From assembly GCF_003596405.1 (NCBI RefSeq), contig NZ_QYUR01000003.1:62001-126000 (forward strand): a stretch of DNA of 64,000 nt, given 5' to 3'. Source of the stretch: Pseudomonas cavernicola (GTDB lineage: Bacteria > Pseudomonadota > Gammaproteobacteria > Pseudomonadales > Pseudomonadaceae). Numbering within the stretch: the first letter of the stretch is position 1; each line of letters starts with the position of its first letter. Under the pieces are notes generated by a model. It was not told the origin of the DNA and did no database searches. It was given only the letters and a program-made list of their open reading frames with translations. Positions 34,631 to 43,181 of the stretch are shown here, one piece after another. The position numbers and the translations under genes were made by a program.

Positions 34631-35500
34631 CTAGCGCAGCATCAATGCCGTCTGCACTGGGTTCTCTTTACGCCACTTCCAATCAGCTTTCGTATGACAC
34701 GACCTGCACAGGGCCACTAGATTGGAGTGCTTATTTGCCATTTGTTTGTTCTGGTGCTGATGAAATGGCTCTAGATGATGGATGTGCAGTCGCTGCCGGT
34801 ATTTCTCAAGATGGTCCGCCTCAGTCATTCCACAATGCTCGCAACAGCGGCCGGCGCGAGCTCTGGCCTTTTCGCTAATTTCTTCCCAGTCATGTCCTCG
34901 GAAACCTTCGCGGTGGCTTCCGCCTTGCCAGCCAGGGTGCCTTTCGCGGGAGAACGCGATACTGATCTTTCGCTTCCGCTCTGGGTTATCCCTGATCCAG
35001 GCAATGTGGCACGAGGGCGAGCATGTCTTGCCGGCGCTATAGCTTACGTATCTCCCGGTCGCCTTCTGCAGTCGCACGGGCGTGAAAAAGCATCCACAAG
35101 CCAGGCAGTGCTTCGGGTCGGCTTTCATGCCGGTTCGCCTACATGCCATGGAGCAGTATTTTGTACCGCGACCGGACGGAATGAACTCCGACTTACAGCG
35201 AAGGCATTGCGTGCTGCGCGCCTGCGTTATCAGAGCCCTGCTGGCGTCGTAGCAGGCGCGCGCACAGAAAACCTTGTCAGATTGCTGGCCGCTACGAGTC
35301 GTCGACGGGTTGCGCTCAACAGTCACGCCGCAATGGTGGCATGGTGCGCGATGAAATTCTGGCCCGTGGCCGCGCTTGTACGTTCCTGCTCGCTGGGCTG
35401 CCCGATAACAGGCCATGCCGCAGTACTTGTTTGATTTATGTGGCGATGCGGCGAACGCTTTGCCGCATACAGTGCACCCGCATAGAATGGCATCAGTCAT
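34631..35500 (-). CDS. HNH endonuclease with multiple Cys pairs
   Basis: A 289-residue protein. The N-terminal 170 residues hold four treble-clef-like Cys blocks (CTVCGKAF, CHHCGV, CLRCKSEF, CLACGCFF), each with a second Cys pair. The C-terminal HNH core is CEHCGM, then LHIHHLEPF and LVALCRSCH. It lies between the MuF-like gene and small head genes, on the same strand, and shares the Cys-block architecture of the endonuclease in the tail cluster. A selfish role or a packaging-linked nuclease are both possible. Confidence 0.85.
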   Translation of the reverse strand: MTDAILCGCTVCGKAFAASPHKSNKYCGMACYRAAQRAGTYKRGHGPEFHRAPCHHCGVTVERNPSTTRSGQQSDKVFCARACYDASRALITQARSTQCLRCKSEFIPSGRGTKYCSMACRRTGMKADPKHCLACGCFFTPVRLQKATGRYVSYSAGKTCSPSCHIAWIRDNPERKRKISIAFSRERHPGWQGGSHREGFRGHDWEEISEKARARAGRCCEHCGMTEADHLEKYRQRLHIHHLEPFHQHQNKQMANKHSNLVALCRSCHTKADWKWRKENPVQTALMLR

Positions 35501-35538
35501 TGCCGTGATCCTCGATCGATCAGGTAGTGATTAGAGGC

Positions 35539-35566
35539 CCGGTCGGATTGCACTCCGCCGGGCTTC
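35539..35566 (-). terminator. Weak terminator-like hairpin after the MuF-like gene
   Basis: On the minus strand GCCCGGCGGAG and its partner CCGACCGGGC form an imperfect stem followed by CTCTAATC, without a good T run. Confidence 0.35.
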
Positions 35567-35575
35567 GTCATTCTA

Positions 35576-36697
35576 TCACGCCGCTTCTAGCCTCTCGAAC
35601 GCTTCCGCGTCCCGCCCCTTCAATTCTGCAATGCTCAAGAATCGGCCCGTTGGGGTGTAAAAATCCTCAACGCTAAGTCCGCCTTCACGCAACAGTTTTC
35701 CCCGCTCAGGCCCCAGGACTTGGTCCTGCCTTGCGGCTGACTGTCTGGCAAGCCACTGCATATAGGTGGTGTCTGCCGGGACTTGGCCGTCCATGCTCGC
35801 CCTTTCCCCTGGCGACATTTCTTCTAGGGGAATCCCTAACTCTTTCCATGACTTAGTGATGGGGGTTTCAGTCGATCTGCAGTTCCAATGTGCGCGCCCC
35901 GGCCCTTGGAGCCACTTCATCACATGGCCTATTGGCTTGTGATCTGTTGCCGAGTAAAGCTTGCCGTCGCGCGGCACGCAGATTTCTTTGGTTGTGTGCG
36001 AGTCAAGTGTGCTCAGCCACTTGACGGCCTTGATCAGCGCCTCGTTGGCCTTGTTGAACTCAGCCCGGGCAGTCGATGCGGTGTGGCTGATCGCTGTCCT
36101 GACGACCGACTCCAGGTCATGCCGTGAGCGATTGATCAGGCTATCTGCGTAGCTGGCTGCCCGAGTGCCGCGCACCTGCCGAACGATATCAGCGGTGGTC
36201 TTGCCCTCGACATAGCCATTGCGAATGATGTTGCGGATCTTGGTCATGCGATCGGCTTCGATGCCGCCCGCCCAGTCGCGCAGCAGTCGTCCCTGGAACG
36301 GGCGGGACATCGCCGCGGCATACACCTGCTCTGCGCTTACCCGAGCAATCGGAAAGCGCACCTTGACCGGATCAGGCATCAGCCGCTCGAACAGGTCGTA
36401 CTGCCATTGGCTCTCGTAGCCGGCCAACTCGTTCAGGTCTTTCTGCAGCTCCTGCGCCACCAGGGCGTAGGCCTGCGCATTGATCGAGCGCACCGAGCCG
36501 AGTAGCAACTCCATGCGTTCAACCGAAAAGGATTCGGCAGGCATCTGCTCGAGCGCCATCAGCAGCGCCGCCGAAAGCTCGGCATCCACCCGGTTGAGCA
36601 GCGAGACCATCCGCTGCACGACGCCCAGGCTGTACTGCTGGAGCGAAACCGCGTGAGCGATGCCCTCGTCTTCGATGACCTGGTTAGCGGAGGCCAT
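35576..36697 (-). CDS. MuF-like minor head protein
   Basis: A 373-residue head morphogenesis protein. The MuF domain lies in the C-terminal half (RTAISHTASTARAEFNKANE, KAVKWLSTLDSHTTKEICVP, then GRAHWNCRSTETPITKSW). The N-terminal 180 residues are helical. Such proteins enter the head with the portal and may be ejected with DNA. It overlaps the portal stop as TAATG. Confidence 0.88.
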   Translation of the reverse strand: MASANQVIEDEGIAHAVSLQQYSLGVVQRMVSLLNRVDAELSAALLMALEQMPAESFSVERMELLLGSVRSINAQAYALVAQELQKDLNELAGYESQWQYDLFERLMPDPVKVRFPIARVSAEQVYAAAMSRPFQGRLLRDWAGGIEADRMTKIRNIIRNGYVEGKTTADIVRQVRGTRAASYADSLINRSRHDLESVVRTAISHTASTARAEFNKANEALIKAVKWLSTLDSHTTKEICVPRDGKLYSATDHKPIGHVMKWLQGPGRAHWNCRSTETPITKSWKELGIPLEEMSPGERASMDGQVPADTTYMQWLARQSAARQDQVLGPERGKLLREGGLSVEDFYTPTGRFLSIAELKGRDAEAFERLEAA

Positions 36698-38091
36698 TAC
36701 AGCGTACCCAGGGTTGGCCCTTGGTCAGCAATCCGCTGTTTCTCTGCCTCCCAGGTCAGTTCGTCACTGAGTACATTGCGGCGCTTGGCTTCGTTGAACA
36801 GGGTCTCATCGGAGAGGTTGCCGGCGTTCTTCATGTTCATCAGGAACGGGAGGCTGACCTCCGGCGCGTAATCCGTGTCGAAGTTACCGTTGACCTCGAC
36901 GTGACCGCCTTCTGCCTGCTTGGTCCACAGCGCGAAGAACTGCAACACTTGGTCAAGTGTGTCTTCCAGCTGCCCGGCCATGGTCTCCAACGGACTCATC
37001 TCTTGCGAGGCTTCCTCATTGGCCTGGGCGGCGGTCTTGGTCGCCTGCTTGTCCTTGCTCAGCAGCTTGGCGCCGGCCATGCGCATGTCGTCGACCAGAT
37101 CCTGCAACGAGGTGCGGCCAGCGTCGATGGCCTTGCCGGTGTGCTCGACGAATTTCATGTCGCCACCAGTGGGCAACGTGGTCGCGGCACTGGAACCGAC
37201 CGTGATCTCGCTGGCGTCATCGATGCCGCTGACCATGAGCATGGGCACCCGGGCGACGTGCAGGATGTTGTCCTGATCACTCTGCGACTGCCAATGCTTG
37301 ATGTTCAGGTGCGCCAGCTCGAGCAGCGGCGGCGTGGCGGTCATGAAGCCGGTGCGCTTGGTGTAGTAGGTGGCGAGCGGGATCTGATTGAGGGTTGTGG
37401 CGCCCTTTTCGTGCAACTGCCAGGTCTTACCGTCCTTCCCGCCAACCTGGCGGTAGGTGCGCCAGTTACCTGGCTCCAGTACGCGCACTTGCTGCACTAC
37501 CTTTGCGCAGAACTCATTCTCCGGGTCGTTTTCCTCTACCGCTTCCATGTAGCGGAATTGGCTCAGGACTTGCTCACCGTTGCGGCTCTCAGCCTTCCAG
37601 CCCAGAACCTGCTGCGGGCGAACCATTACGGCGTAAGGGCGAACGCCGGCATCCTTCTCGTCGGCCTTGGTCACAATTGTCGGCTTGCCGTCCTTGTCCA
37701 CCGTCGACGGGTAATCGACCAGTACATGGCAGAGGCCATGCGACAGGCCATTGCTGAACAGTGACTGCGCCCAGACCTGCAGGTTGTTGCCCTGCCGGTC
37801 GATGTTCTGGGTGTACTTGGCAATATCCTCAGGAACATCGTCGTTCAGCACGATCGGCTCAGCGAACACGCGACCGGTCATGTTCTGCACGGTCTCGGAG
37901 TACGCCGGCAGCAGCGTGGATAGGTTCAGGCGATCCTTGTACGCGCCTGCGTCTTCCTTCGGCCACTTCGGCAGATAGGTCTCGCCAGCCAGTCGCATCG
38001 CCTTGGTGCCGCCCATCAGCGGGGCGACGACCGCCCAGTCTTCCTGCATCGCCTTCACGGCCGGGATGACTGTGCTCGGGTCGTTGCTCAT
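36697..38091 (-). CDS. Portal protein (DUF4055)
   Basis: A 464-residue protein that forms the dodecameric DNA gate. DUF4055 features are seen in MRLAGETYLPKWPKEDAGAY, TVQNMTGRVFAEPI and the C-terminal helical stretch with AANEEASQEMSPLETMAGQLE. It follows terminase large by three bases. Confidence 0.9.
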   Translation of the reverse strand: MSNDPSTVIPAVKAMQEDWAVVAPLMGGTKAMRLAGETYLPKWPKEDAGAYKDRLNLSTLLPAYSETVQNMTGRVFAEPIVLNDDVPEDIAKYTQNIDRQGNNLQVWAQSLFSNGLSHGLCHVLVDYPSTVDKDGKPTIVTKADEKDAGVRPYAVMVRPQQVLGWKAESRNGEQVLSQFRYMEAVEENDPENEFCAKVVQQVRVLEPGNWRTYRQVGGKDGKTWQLHEKGATTLNQIPLATYYTKRTGFMTATPPLLELAHLNIKHWQSQSDQDNILHVARVPMLMVSGIDDASEITVGSSAATTLPTGGDMKFVEHTGKAIDAGRTSLQDLVDDMRMAGAKLLSKDKQATKTAAQANEEASQEMSPLETMAGQLEDTLDQVLQFFALWTKQAEGGHVEVNGNFDTDYAPEVSLPFLMNMKNAGNLSDETLFNEAKRRNVLSDELTWEAEKQRIADQGPTLGTL

Positions 38092-38094
38092 TGA

Positions 38095-39369
38095 TCAGAC
38101 TCTCAGGGACTGGCTGGTGGCGGTGCGTTTCACAATCGGGAACAACATGGCCAACGGGTAACCGGCGGCGTCAATCACATGGTCGATGCCGCTGGATTTA
38201 TCGGGCATGCCGTTCTTGTCGTAGGCCTGCTGCTCCAGGCCATCGGTCAGATGCGGACAGCGATGGGTATTCACTTTCAGCCGGCGCTCGCCTTGCCCGT
38301 TGAGGATCAGGGCATTGACGGCGTTCACCCGGTCGACGATGGCCGGGTTGGTGCTGTTCACGCGAACCGATAAGCCGGCGCCCTTGAGGATCGACAGGTC
38401 GGATTCGCTGGCATTCTTACTGCTGGAGTTCTGGCCGCTAGCGTCCGGGAACACCTGGATGGCATGGCCCTTGTTCTTGTAGCGCTCGACCAGCAGCTGG
38501 GCCATCGACGGCGTGTCGCGACCATCGGTGATCTCGTTGACCGCGACCGGCAGGCCATCACGCATGACGTAAATCACGGCGCTCATGTGCAACCGGTTGA
38601 AGTCCATCCCGACCAGCAGCGGCTCACCTTCCGCCTCTACTGCGTCGGTGTGGTTCAGCTTTCGGGAGAAGTCCGGGTAAACACTGCCTGACGCCAGGTT
38701 GGTGAACTGGCCTTCGATGTAGGCCTCGATCAGTGCCGGCGGATAGCTCTCCATCAGCGTCTGAACGTAGTCATCGGGCAAAAACGGGTTGGTGTAGGTC
38801 GCCGCCTGAACCATCACATAGCCCGGCTTTGGATTCCGGCCCCAGGTGTCGTAGACGAACTGGTAACCCTCGGGTGTCGAGTAGACCGACACTCGGTTGA
38901 AAGGGTCGATCACGCCGGCCGGCTGCTGCCGGTTCCGCGCAATGATCTTCTGCCAGGCCAACAGCGCCTGTTTCTTCTTCAGCGTGTCGATCTCGTCGAC
39001 GTGCGCCCGGTAGGACTCGTAGCCAATGATCCGGGCTGGATTCTCCAGCGTTCGTAGCACGAAGTCGCCGCAGTTCGGCGCGCTGGTGTAGATGATGTTC
39101 TCTTGCTTGTTGTACTTGTACCGGATGCCCAGGTCGGACAGCTTCTCTTCCATCCGCGGTGCCAGGATCAGCCGCACCAGGTCATAGGTCGGTTCGTACA
39201 GGGCAATCAATGCGCTTGATGACGTCAACGCATCACGAATCGCGCAATTGGCCAGCGTCTCGGTCTTGCCGGTACCGAATCCACCGACAAAGGCCGGGTA
39301 CTTGGCGGTCAGCTGGAAGAACTCAGCCTGCGGCTCCGTCATCTGGAGCTTTAGGGTTCTGCCTTCCAC
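38095..39369 (-). CDS. Terminase large subunit
   Basis: A 424-residue packaging motor. The Walker A is FVGGFGTGKTET, the Walker B with catalytic Glu is YRAHVDEIDTLKK, and the nuclease domain has an acidic motif in LLVGMDFNRLHMS and later DKSSGIDHVIDAAGY. The start is GTG at 39369, preceded by GAGG, and overlaps the small subunit by 47 bases. Confidence 0.93.
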   Translation of the reverse strand: MEGRTLKLQMTEPQAEFFQLTAKYPAFVGGFGTGKTETLANCAIRDALTSSSALIALYEPTYDLVRLILAPRMEEKLSDLGIRYKYNKQENIIYTSAPNCGDFVLRTLENPARIIGYESYRAHVDEIDTLKKKQALLAWQKIIARNRQQPAGVIDPFNRVSVYSTPEGYQFVYDTWGRNPKPGYVMVQAATYTNPFLPDDYVQTLMESYPPALIEAYIEGQFTNLASGSVYPDFSRKLNHTDAVEAEGEPLLVGMDFNRLHMSAVIYVMRDGLPVAVNEITDGRDTPSMAQLLVERYKNKGHAIQVFPDASGQNSSSKNASESDLSILKGAGLSVRVNSTNPAIVDRVNAVNALILNGQGERRLKVNTHRCPHLTDGLEQQAYDKNGMPDKSSGIDHVIDAAGYPLAMLFPIVKRTATSQSLRV

Positions 39370-39859
39370 TGACTACCTCGATTTCAATCCGGGCCACCGG
39401 TGGCTGCCCTGGCGGGTTGCTCTTAAGCAGTTCGGCCCGGGTGCGTTCAAGGCTTTCGACCCGAGCAGTCAGCTTGTCGATCAGGCCGGCATAGTCACGA
39501 ACCTTGCTGGTCGTGGTGACTGATGTCAGTCCGGTGTCTTTGCCGTCAATCTGGATCGGTTCGCTCTTCTCGCTATCCAGTTCAAGCGTGTTGCCGTATT
39601 CGTTCTCTCGGGCCAGGGCGCGCATCAGGCGGATACGGGTCAGGCGCAGTTCATCATCAACGCGGCCGAGCTCCAGGCTGTCCCAGGCGCCCTTCTCATC
39701 GTCACTCAGGAAGGCCGAGTAAATACCGTGAGTGCGGGCATTCTGGTTACCCTTGTGCGTCTCGCCGGCCTTTCCGCCGTGCATCCGGCAGCGACCATTA
39801 GGCATCGCCTGAGATTGGCAAGGCTGGCCGCTGCGGGTTTTGGCTCCGCAGCGTGCCAT
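39323..39859 (-). CDS. Terminase small subunit
   Basis: A 178-residue DNA-recognition subunit. The N-terminus has a Cys-rich motif (CGAKTRSGQPCQSQAMPNGR, then CRMHGGKAG), which is seen in many phage small terminases and may bind zinc. The C-terminal half is helical with a proline-rich end. GAGG precedes the ATG at 39859. The packaging site is probably in or near this gene but cannot be read from sequence alone. Confidence 0.85.
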   Translation of the reverse strand: MARCGAKTRSGQPCQSQAMPNGRCRMHGGKAGETHKGNQNARTHGIYSAFLSDDEKGAWDSLELGRVDDELRLTRIRLMRALARENEYGNTLELDSEKSEPIQIDGKDTGLTSVTTTSKVRDYAGLIDKLTARVESLERTRAELLKSNPPGQPPVARIEIEVVSGRQNPKAPDDGAAG

Positions 39860-39863
39860 TCAA

Positions 39864-39947
39864 CTACCTCGCAGGGATTGCATGGGGTGTTTCGCAGCAT
39901 GGCGGCCACCAGCTAACGCGAACCCGCACGTAGAGGCTTGTGATCAT
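39864..39947 (-). CDS. Possible 27-residue peptide between Rz and TerS
   Basis: An ATG at 39947 overlaps the Rz stop as ATGA and opens a frame (MITSLYVRVRVSWWPP) that ends at 39864, just before the TerS ribosome site. Its only merit is the tight spacing; it may serve translational coupling rather than make a functional peptide. Confidence 0.25.
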   Translation of the reverse strand: MITSLYVRVRVSWWPPCCETPHAIPAR

Positions 39948-40441
39948 GGGTTCGCCTCACTCTTCCGGCATACGCCATTGACGTACGCTTGCAGCCCAGC
40001 CAGTTGCTTACCGGTCTGGGCTATTTGACCTCGGAGGGTGAAATAATCTTGTCGAGCTGCTGCAGTGAGTTCGCAGGCGCCACCATCATCCACGCTGGCG
40101 CCGCTGGTATTGGCGGGCAATGCTGTGCATTTGGCTGCGACTGACAGGCGCTTACGACCAGCGGCGACATCAGCAGCAAGGCCTTCATTGTCTTTGCGGG
40201 CATCGGTGAGTTCCTGCTGGTACTTGGTATCAAGGGAGTCTCGCTCGGTCATCAGCTCCCGGCTCAGCTTGAGGGTTGCGCTCAATGAAGCGGCCTTGGC
40301 TTCACTCGTATCCAGCTCGGCTTCAGCCTCGATCCGCGCACTCTCCTTCCAGCTGATGCGCAGCTCCTGAATGCCGACAATGGCGGCAGCGCCGAGCAGC
40401 GCCCATAGCCAGATGGGGACGAGACTGAGGATGGCTTTCAT
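39944..40441 (-). CDS. Rz-like inner-membrane spanin
   Basis: A 165-residue protein with an N-terminal membrane anchor (LVPIWLWALLGAAAIVGI) and a long periplasmic coiled coil (EAELDTSEAKAASLSATLKL). With the embedded Rz1 it fuses the inner and outer membranes in the last step of lysis. It overlaps the lysozyme stop. Confidence 0.88.
   Translation of the reverse strand: MKAILSLVPIWLWALLGAAAIVGIQELRISWKESARIEAEAELDTSEAKAASLSATLKLSRELMTERDSLDTKYQQELTDARKDNEGLAADVAAGRKRLSVAAKCTALPANTSGASVDDGGACELTAAARQDYFTLRGQIAQTGKQLAGLQAYVNGVCRKSEANP
40021..40188 (-). CDS. Rz1-like outer-membrane spanin lipoprotein, embedded in Rz
   Basis: A 55-residue lipoprotein entirely inside the Rz gene in another frame. 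It begins MKALLLMSPLVVSACQSQP, with the lipobox VVSAC, followed by a proline-rich part (CPPIPAAPAW). An upstream ATG at 40203 would add five residues. Nested Rz1 genes are a known lambda-type arrangement and are often missed by gene callers. Confidence 0.8.
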   Translation of the reverse strand: MKALLLMSPLVVSACQSQPNAQHCPPIPAAPAWMMVAPANSLQQLDKIISPSEVK

Positions 40442-40866
40442 CCAATGAACAGCGCGCGCTCAGCGGCGCGACGACGAATCAGGCCGGACAACACGCGGCC
40501 GCCCGCCTTGTTCCAGCGCGAGAACTCGCTACCTGCGCCTGTGTAGTCCTTGGCGTTCAGCTTGCGCAGCAAGGTTGAGCCTTGCAGGTTGCCGCTGCCC
40601 AGGTTGAAGGTGAAGCTGACCAGGGCGTCGAACTGGTGTTGCTTGAGCGGCACAGTTACCAGGCGCTGAATGGCGCGTTCGGCGTCGTGCAGGTCATCGC
40701 GCAACAGGCGCTCGGCCTCGGCGCGGTCGATGGCCATGCCCTGCACCACGTCTGGACCGGTATGGCCCCAGCCGATGGTCAGCACGCCCACGCTGTCGCG
40801 GTAGGTGGTCAGACGCAAGCCTTCGAAGTCCTGAATCAGGGCGAGGCCGGCATCACTGGCGTTCAT
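40438..40866 (-). CDS. Endolysin, glycoside hydrolase family 24 lysozyme
   Basis: A 142-residue muramidase. The catalytic Glu lies in IQDFEGLRLT, followed by the Asp in YRDSVGVLTIGWGHT, the typical E/D/T arrangement. The C-terminal RRRAAERALF is also conserved. No signal peptide or anchor is present, so it needs the holin. The start overlaps the holin stop as ATGA. Confidence 0.93.
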   Translation of the reverse strand: MNASDAGLALIQDFEGLRLTTYRDSVGVLTIGWGHTGPDVVQGMAIDRAEAERLLRDDLHDAERAIQRLVTVPLKQHQFDALVSFTFNLGSGNLQGSTLLRKLNAKDYTGAGSEFSRWNKAGGRVLSGLIRRRAAERALFIG

Positions 40867-41258
40867 AGTCCAGTCGACTCGCGGATCTCTTTCACCATGT
40901 CCGGCAGGCTCGCGCTCTTGCGCTTCTCGGCATAGACGAACCACGCCCTCACGATCACCCAGGCCGGCAGGCCGCAGAAGAAGATGATCCCGCCAATGGC
41001 GATCACCCCGGCATCGTCCTGCGCCCAATGGCCGATCCCCAGCCAGCGCACAACGAAGGCGCCACCACACAGACTGGACACGGTCGTACTGATCATGGCG
41101 ACCACGAACTCGCGCACGGTCTTGGGCAGAGTCATGGCCATCACCACGATAGCGGCCAGCACGGCAAGCCCTCCGAACGCGCCCAGCTTGTACAGGGCGA
41201 GGCCGCCTGCTGCCGAGCTCATTGGTTCGGTCATAGTGTTGATCCCTGTGGATTTCAT
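40863..41258 (-). CDS. Holin-like membrane protein
   Basis: A 131-residue protein with three membrane segments (about residues 24-44, 52-72 and 83-105) and a charged C-terminus (VYAEKRKSASLPDMVKEI). Its place directly before the lysozyme supports a class I holin. A second ATG eight residues in has its own ribosome site (AGGGATC), which could give a shorter form, as in the dual-start holin of lambda. Confidence 0.75.
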   Translation of the reverse strand: MKSTGINTMTEPMSSAAGGLALYKLGAFGGLAVLAAIVVMAMTLPKTVREFVVAMISTTVSSLCGGAFVVRWLGIGHWAQDDAGVIAIGGIIFFCGLPAWVIVRAWFVYAEKRKSASLPDMVKEIRESTGL

Positions 41259-41406
41259 CTAGGGCACTCCCGGCTTGCGCCTGGTGGTGTCGAGTAGGTC
41301 CGGCGCACCAATGCGATGCCATCTGCCTGGGAGCAAAGAGACAGGAATGGTGGCCGGACGTGTGGGAATAAAAGGCCGGAGGTGAGCCCGGCAAAGGATT
41401 GGGGTC

Positions 41407-41661
41407 TTACTCGGCGAGCGTGAAGTCCAGGTAGTAGGCCTTGCCGACTTCCAGCAGTTCGGCGACCGGCAGGGCCCAGGATGCCTTGTACTCTCCCCAG
41501 GGCGTGTACTTGCCGAAGACCGCATTCTCGTCCTCGGGCTTGCCGCTCTCGGGCGACCAGACGGCACCGAAGCGTACCAGGGCCATTGGGTTGGTCTGAT
41601 CCCCGTGGGTGTTCGGGGTGACTTCTTGGCAGATCATCTTGCAGCGAATACGGTTCGACAT
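41407..41661 (-). CDS. Small phage protein of unknown function
   Basis: An 84-residue protein starting MSNRIRCKMICQEVTPNTHG and ending KAYYLDFTLAE, with AGAGGAA before the ATG. I know this type only as a conserved late-region protein. It is flanked by terminators. Confidence 0.6.
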   Translation of the reverse strand: MSNRIRCKMICQEVTPNTHGDQTNPMALVRFGAVWSPESGKPEDENAVFGKYTPWGEYKASWALPVAELLEVGKAYYLDFTLAE

Positions 41662-41772
41662 AACGGTTTCCTCTGGGCTGCTGGTTGCAGGAGGGCCTAT
41701 CAGTCTTGCGCCTGCGGGATTCGGTACATCCGGGAAAGCGTCCACTTGGGTAGCGGCTTTCCTCGGAAGTAC

Positions 41773-41802
41773 AAAAAAGCCCGAAACGTGTCCGGGCTTT
41801 TT
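41773..41802 (-). terminator. Terminator in the lysis region
   Basis: On the minus strand AAAAAGCCCGGACACGTTTC forms, with GGGCTTTTTT, a stem flanked by A and T runs. It follows the small secreted protein gene. Confidence 0.8.
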
Positions 41803-41821
41803 CCATTGCGACCAGGCGTAT

Positions 41822-42112
41822 TCAGCAGGGCGTCAAGCCGTCGCCATCAGGCAGCGGTTTCGCCGAGGTCATCACGAAGTGATTGCTGGATGCGCGCAGA
41901 TTGGTCTTCAGGCCTTCGTCAGTTGACTGGCTGCCCGTTTGCCACATGGCGAGAGTCAGCTCCAAGCGCTTGAGCGCGACACCCTGCGGCTCACCAATGG
42001 TGAATGCCGCGTGATACGCACTGACGACAGGCTGAGCCAATGCCGACAGGGAGAAACAGGATAGGCATGCGGCGAGCGCAAACCCCAGATAGATCGTGAG
42101 TCGCTTCATCAT
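41822..42112 (-). CDS. Small exported protein
   Basis: A 96-residue protein with a clear signal peptide (MMKRLTIYLGFALAAC, SCFSLSALAQP, cleavage after ALA). The mature part is short and ends in Cys. It lies between two terminators, so it forms its own transcription unit near the lysis genes. A host-envelope role is likely but unknown. Confidence 0.65.
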   Translation of the reverse strand: MMKRLTIYLGFALAACLSCFSLSALAQPVVSAYHAAFTIGEPQGVALKRLELTLAMWQTGSQSTDEGLKTNLRASSNHFVMTSAKPLPDGDGLTPC

Positions 42113-42148
42113 TCGGCATTCCTCGTGGGTTTGATTTTCTCAGGACGC

Positions 42149-42178
42149 AAAAAACCCGACACGATGGCCGGGTTTTGG
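42149..42178 (-). terminator. Terminator upstream of the exported protein gene
   Basis: On the minus strand CCCGGCCATCGTGTCGGGTT TTTTG-type stem followed by a T run. It separates the nin-type genes from the lysis region and would be the main late terminator that an antiterminator has to pass. Confidence 0.75.
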
Positions 42179-42267
42179 TTGTCTATTTCTTCCGGGTGAA
42201 GAACGACATAGTGGAGAAATCCTACTCCCATCCGAACGGGAAGGTCAAGCGTGTGTTTGCGACATAT

Positions 42268-42486
42268 CTACGTTGATTTGTGCGCTGGGATTTCAAGCGG
42301 ACCAATAAAATCACCGAGGGCATTTTCAGGCAGATCACCAACATCACTGCCGGTAAATAAGGCCTCAAGCCCTGCATCATCCCGCCAGAGCTCTACAATC
42401 TGGGGCTCACCCTGCCAGTCTCCCTCATCCCCATCGTCGGGAAAGTACCAGTAGTACCCTACTTGTGTGAGCTCGCTACCTTTCAT
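42268..42486 (-). CDS. Small phage protein (YYWYFPDDG motif)
   Basis: A 72-residue acidic protein starting MKGSELTQVGYYWYFPDDGD. I have no family for it. The start overlaps the stop of the previous gene by four bases. Confidence 0.6.
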   Translation of the reverse strand: MKGSELTQVGYYWYFPDDGDEGDWQGEPQIVELWRDDAGLEALFTGSDVGDLPENALGDFIGPLEIPAHKST

Positions 42487-43181
42487 GCCGCCTCCTTCAT
42501 CTCGCTAATGACAGCTGCGACCGGGCGCAGCGCCTGCTTGTCGATATCGTTGCAGACGTCGAAGCAGGTTTGCACAAACGGGCCCCATTCGCGAGCCCAG
42601 TTCTCGGATGCCAGGGCCACGCCGTAGGTATCGAGCAGCGCAGCCCGGAATGCCTCTGGTTTCGCCAGCGGGTCTTCGCACGAACTCTGCCCGCCCTGGT
42701 GCATGCGGCGGTAGCGGTAGAGCACGCCCTTGGCCACGAACTCGGCCTTCTGCCACTTCGCCGTGGTCATGCGCCCGCCAGCCTGGACGAGTGAGTGATA
42801 GGCAATGCAGAAGACGGTCTCTTCGGCGGATTCTCGGTGCTCGGCGGTCGGCGTCGGGCTGTAGAGCCAATGCCCGAAAGCCTTGAGCTCGGAGGACAGC
42901 GTGTCGATGGCCATCTGCACCCGGCCGGCAATGGCCTGGTGAGCGCAGCGACCGGTTGAGGTGGCTCCATCCGGACGCGTGCCTTTGATACCGGGAGCGA
43001 GCACCAGTCGGGTGTAGCTGATCTCCTTGCCGCTCTCGTCGATCTCGGTGGCCTTGCGGCGGACGTACCCGGACGCCTCGATGATGCCGAGCTGGGCGCG
43101 GTCGATGGATCCGGCCATGACGGAATCCCAGGGCATATACAGACTGTCGTGCCAAGCCTGACGTGCGCTATTCAGTTGCAT
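42483..43181 (-). CDS. Phage protein of unknown function, possible late regulator
   Basis: A 232-residue protein starting MQLNSARQAWHDSLYMPWDS. It contains RCAHQAIAGRVQMAID and a Cys pair near the end (FVQTCFDVCNDIDKQALRP). Its place at the end of the nin-type cluster, just before the lysis terminators, is where lambda has the antiterminator Q, but I see no Q motif. The start overlaps the VRR-NUC gene by ten bases. Confidence 0.6.
   Translation of the reverse strand: MQLNSARQAWHDSLYMPWDSVMAGSIDRAQLGIIEASGYVRRKATEIDESGKEISYTRLVLAPGIKGTRPDGATSTGRCAHQAIAGRVQMAIDTLSSELKAFGHWLYSPTPTAEHRESAEETVFCIAYHSLVQAGGRMTTAKWQKAEFVAKGVLYRYRRMHQGGQSSCEDPLAKPEAFRAALLDTYGVALASENWAREWGPFVQTCFDVCNDIDKQALRPVAAVISEMKEAA

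Noticed and set aside
36721..37764. Plus-strand open frame of 347 codons opposite the portal gene
   Set aside because: Composition is that of an antisense shadow (rich in Leu, Gly, Arg, His) and the portal frame is clearly real.
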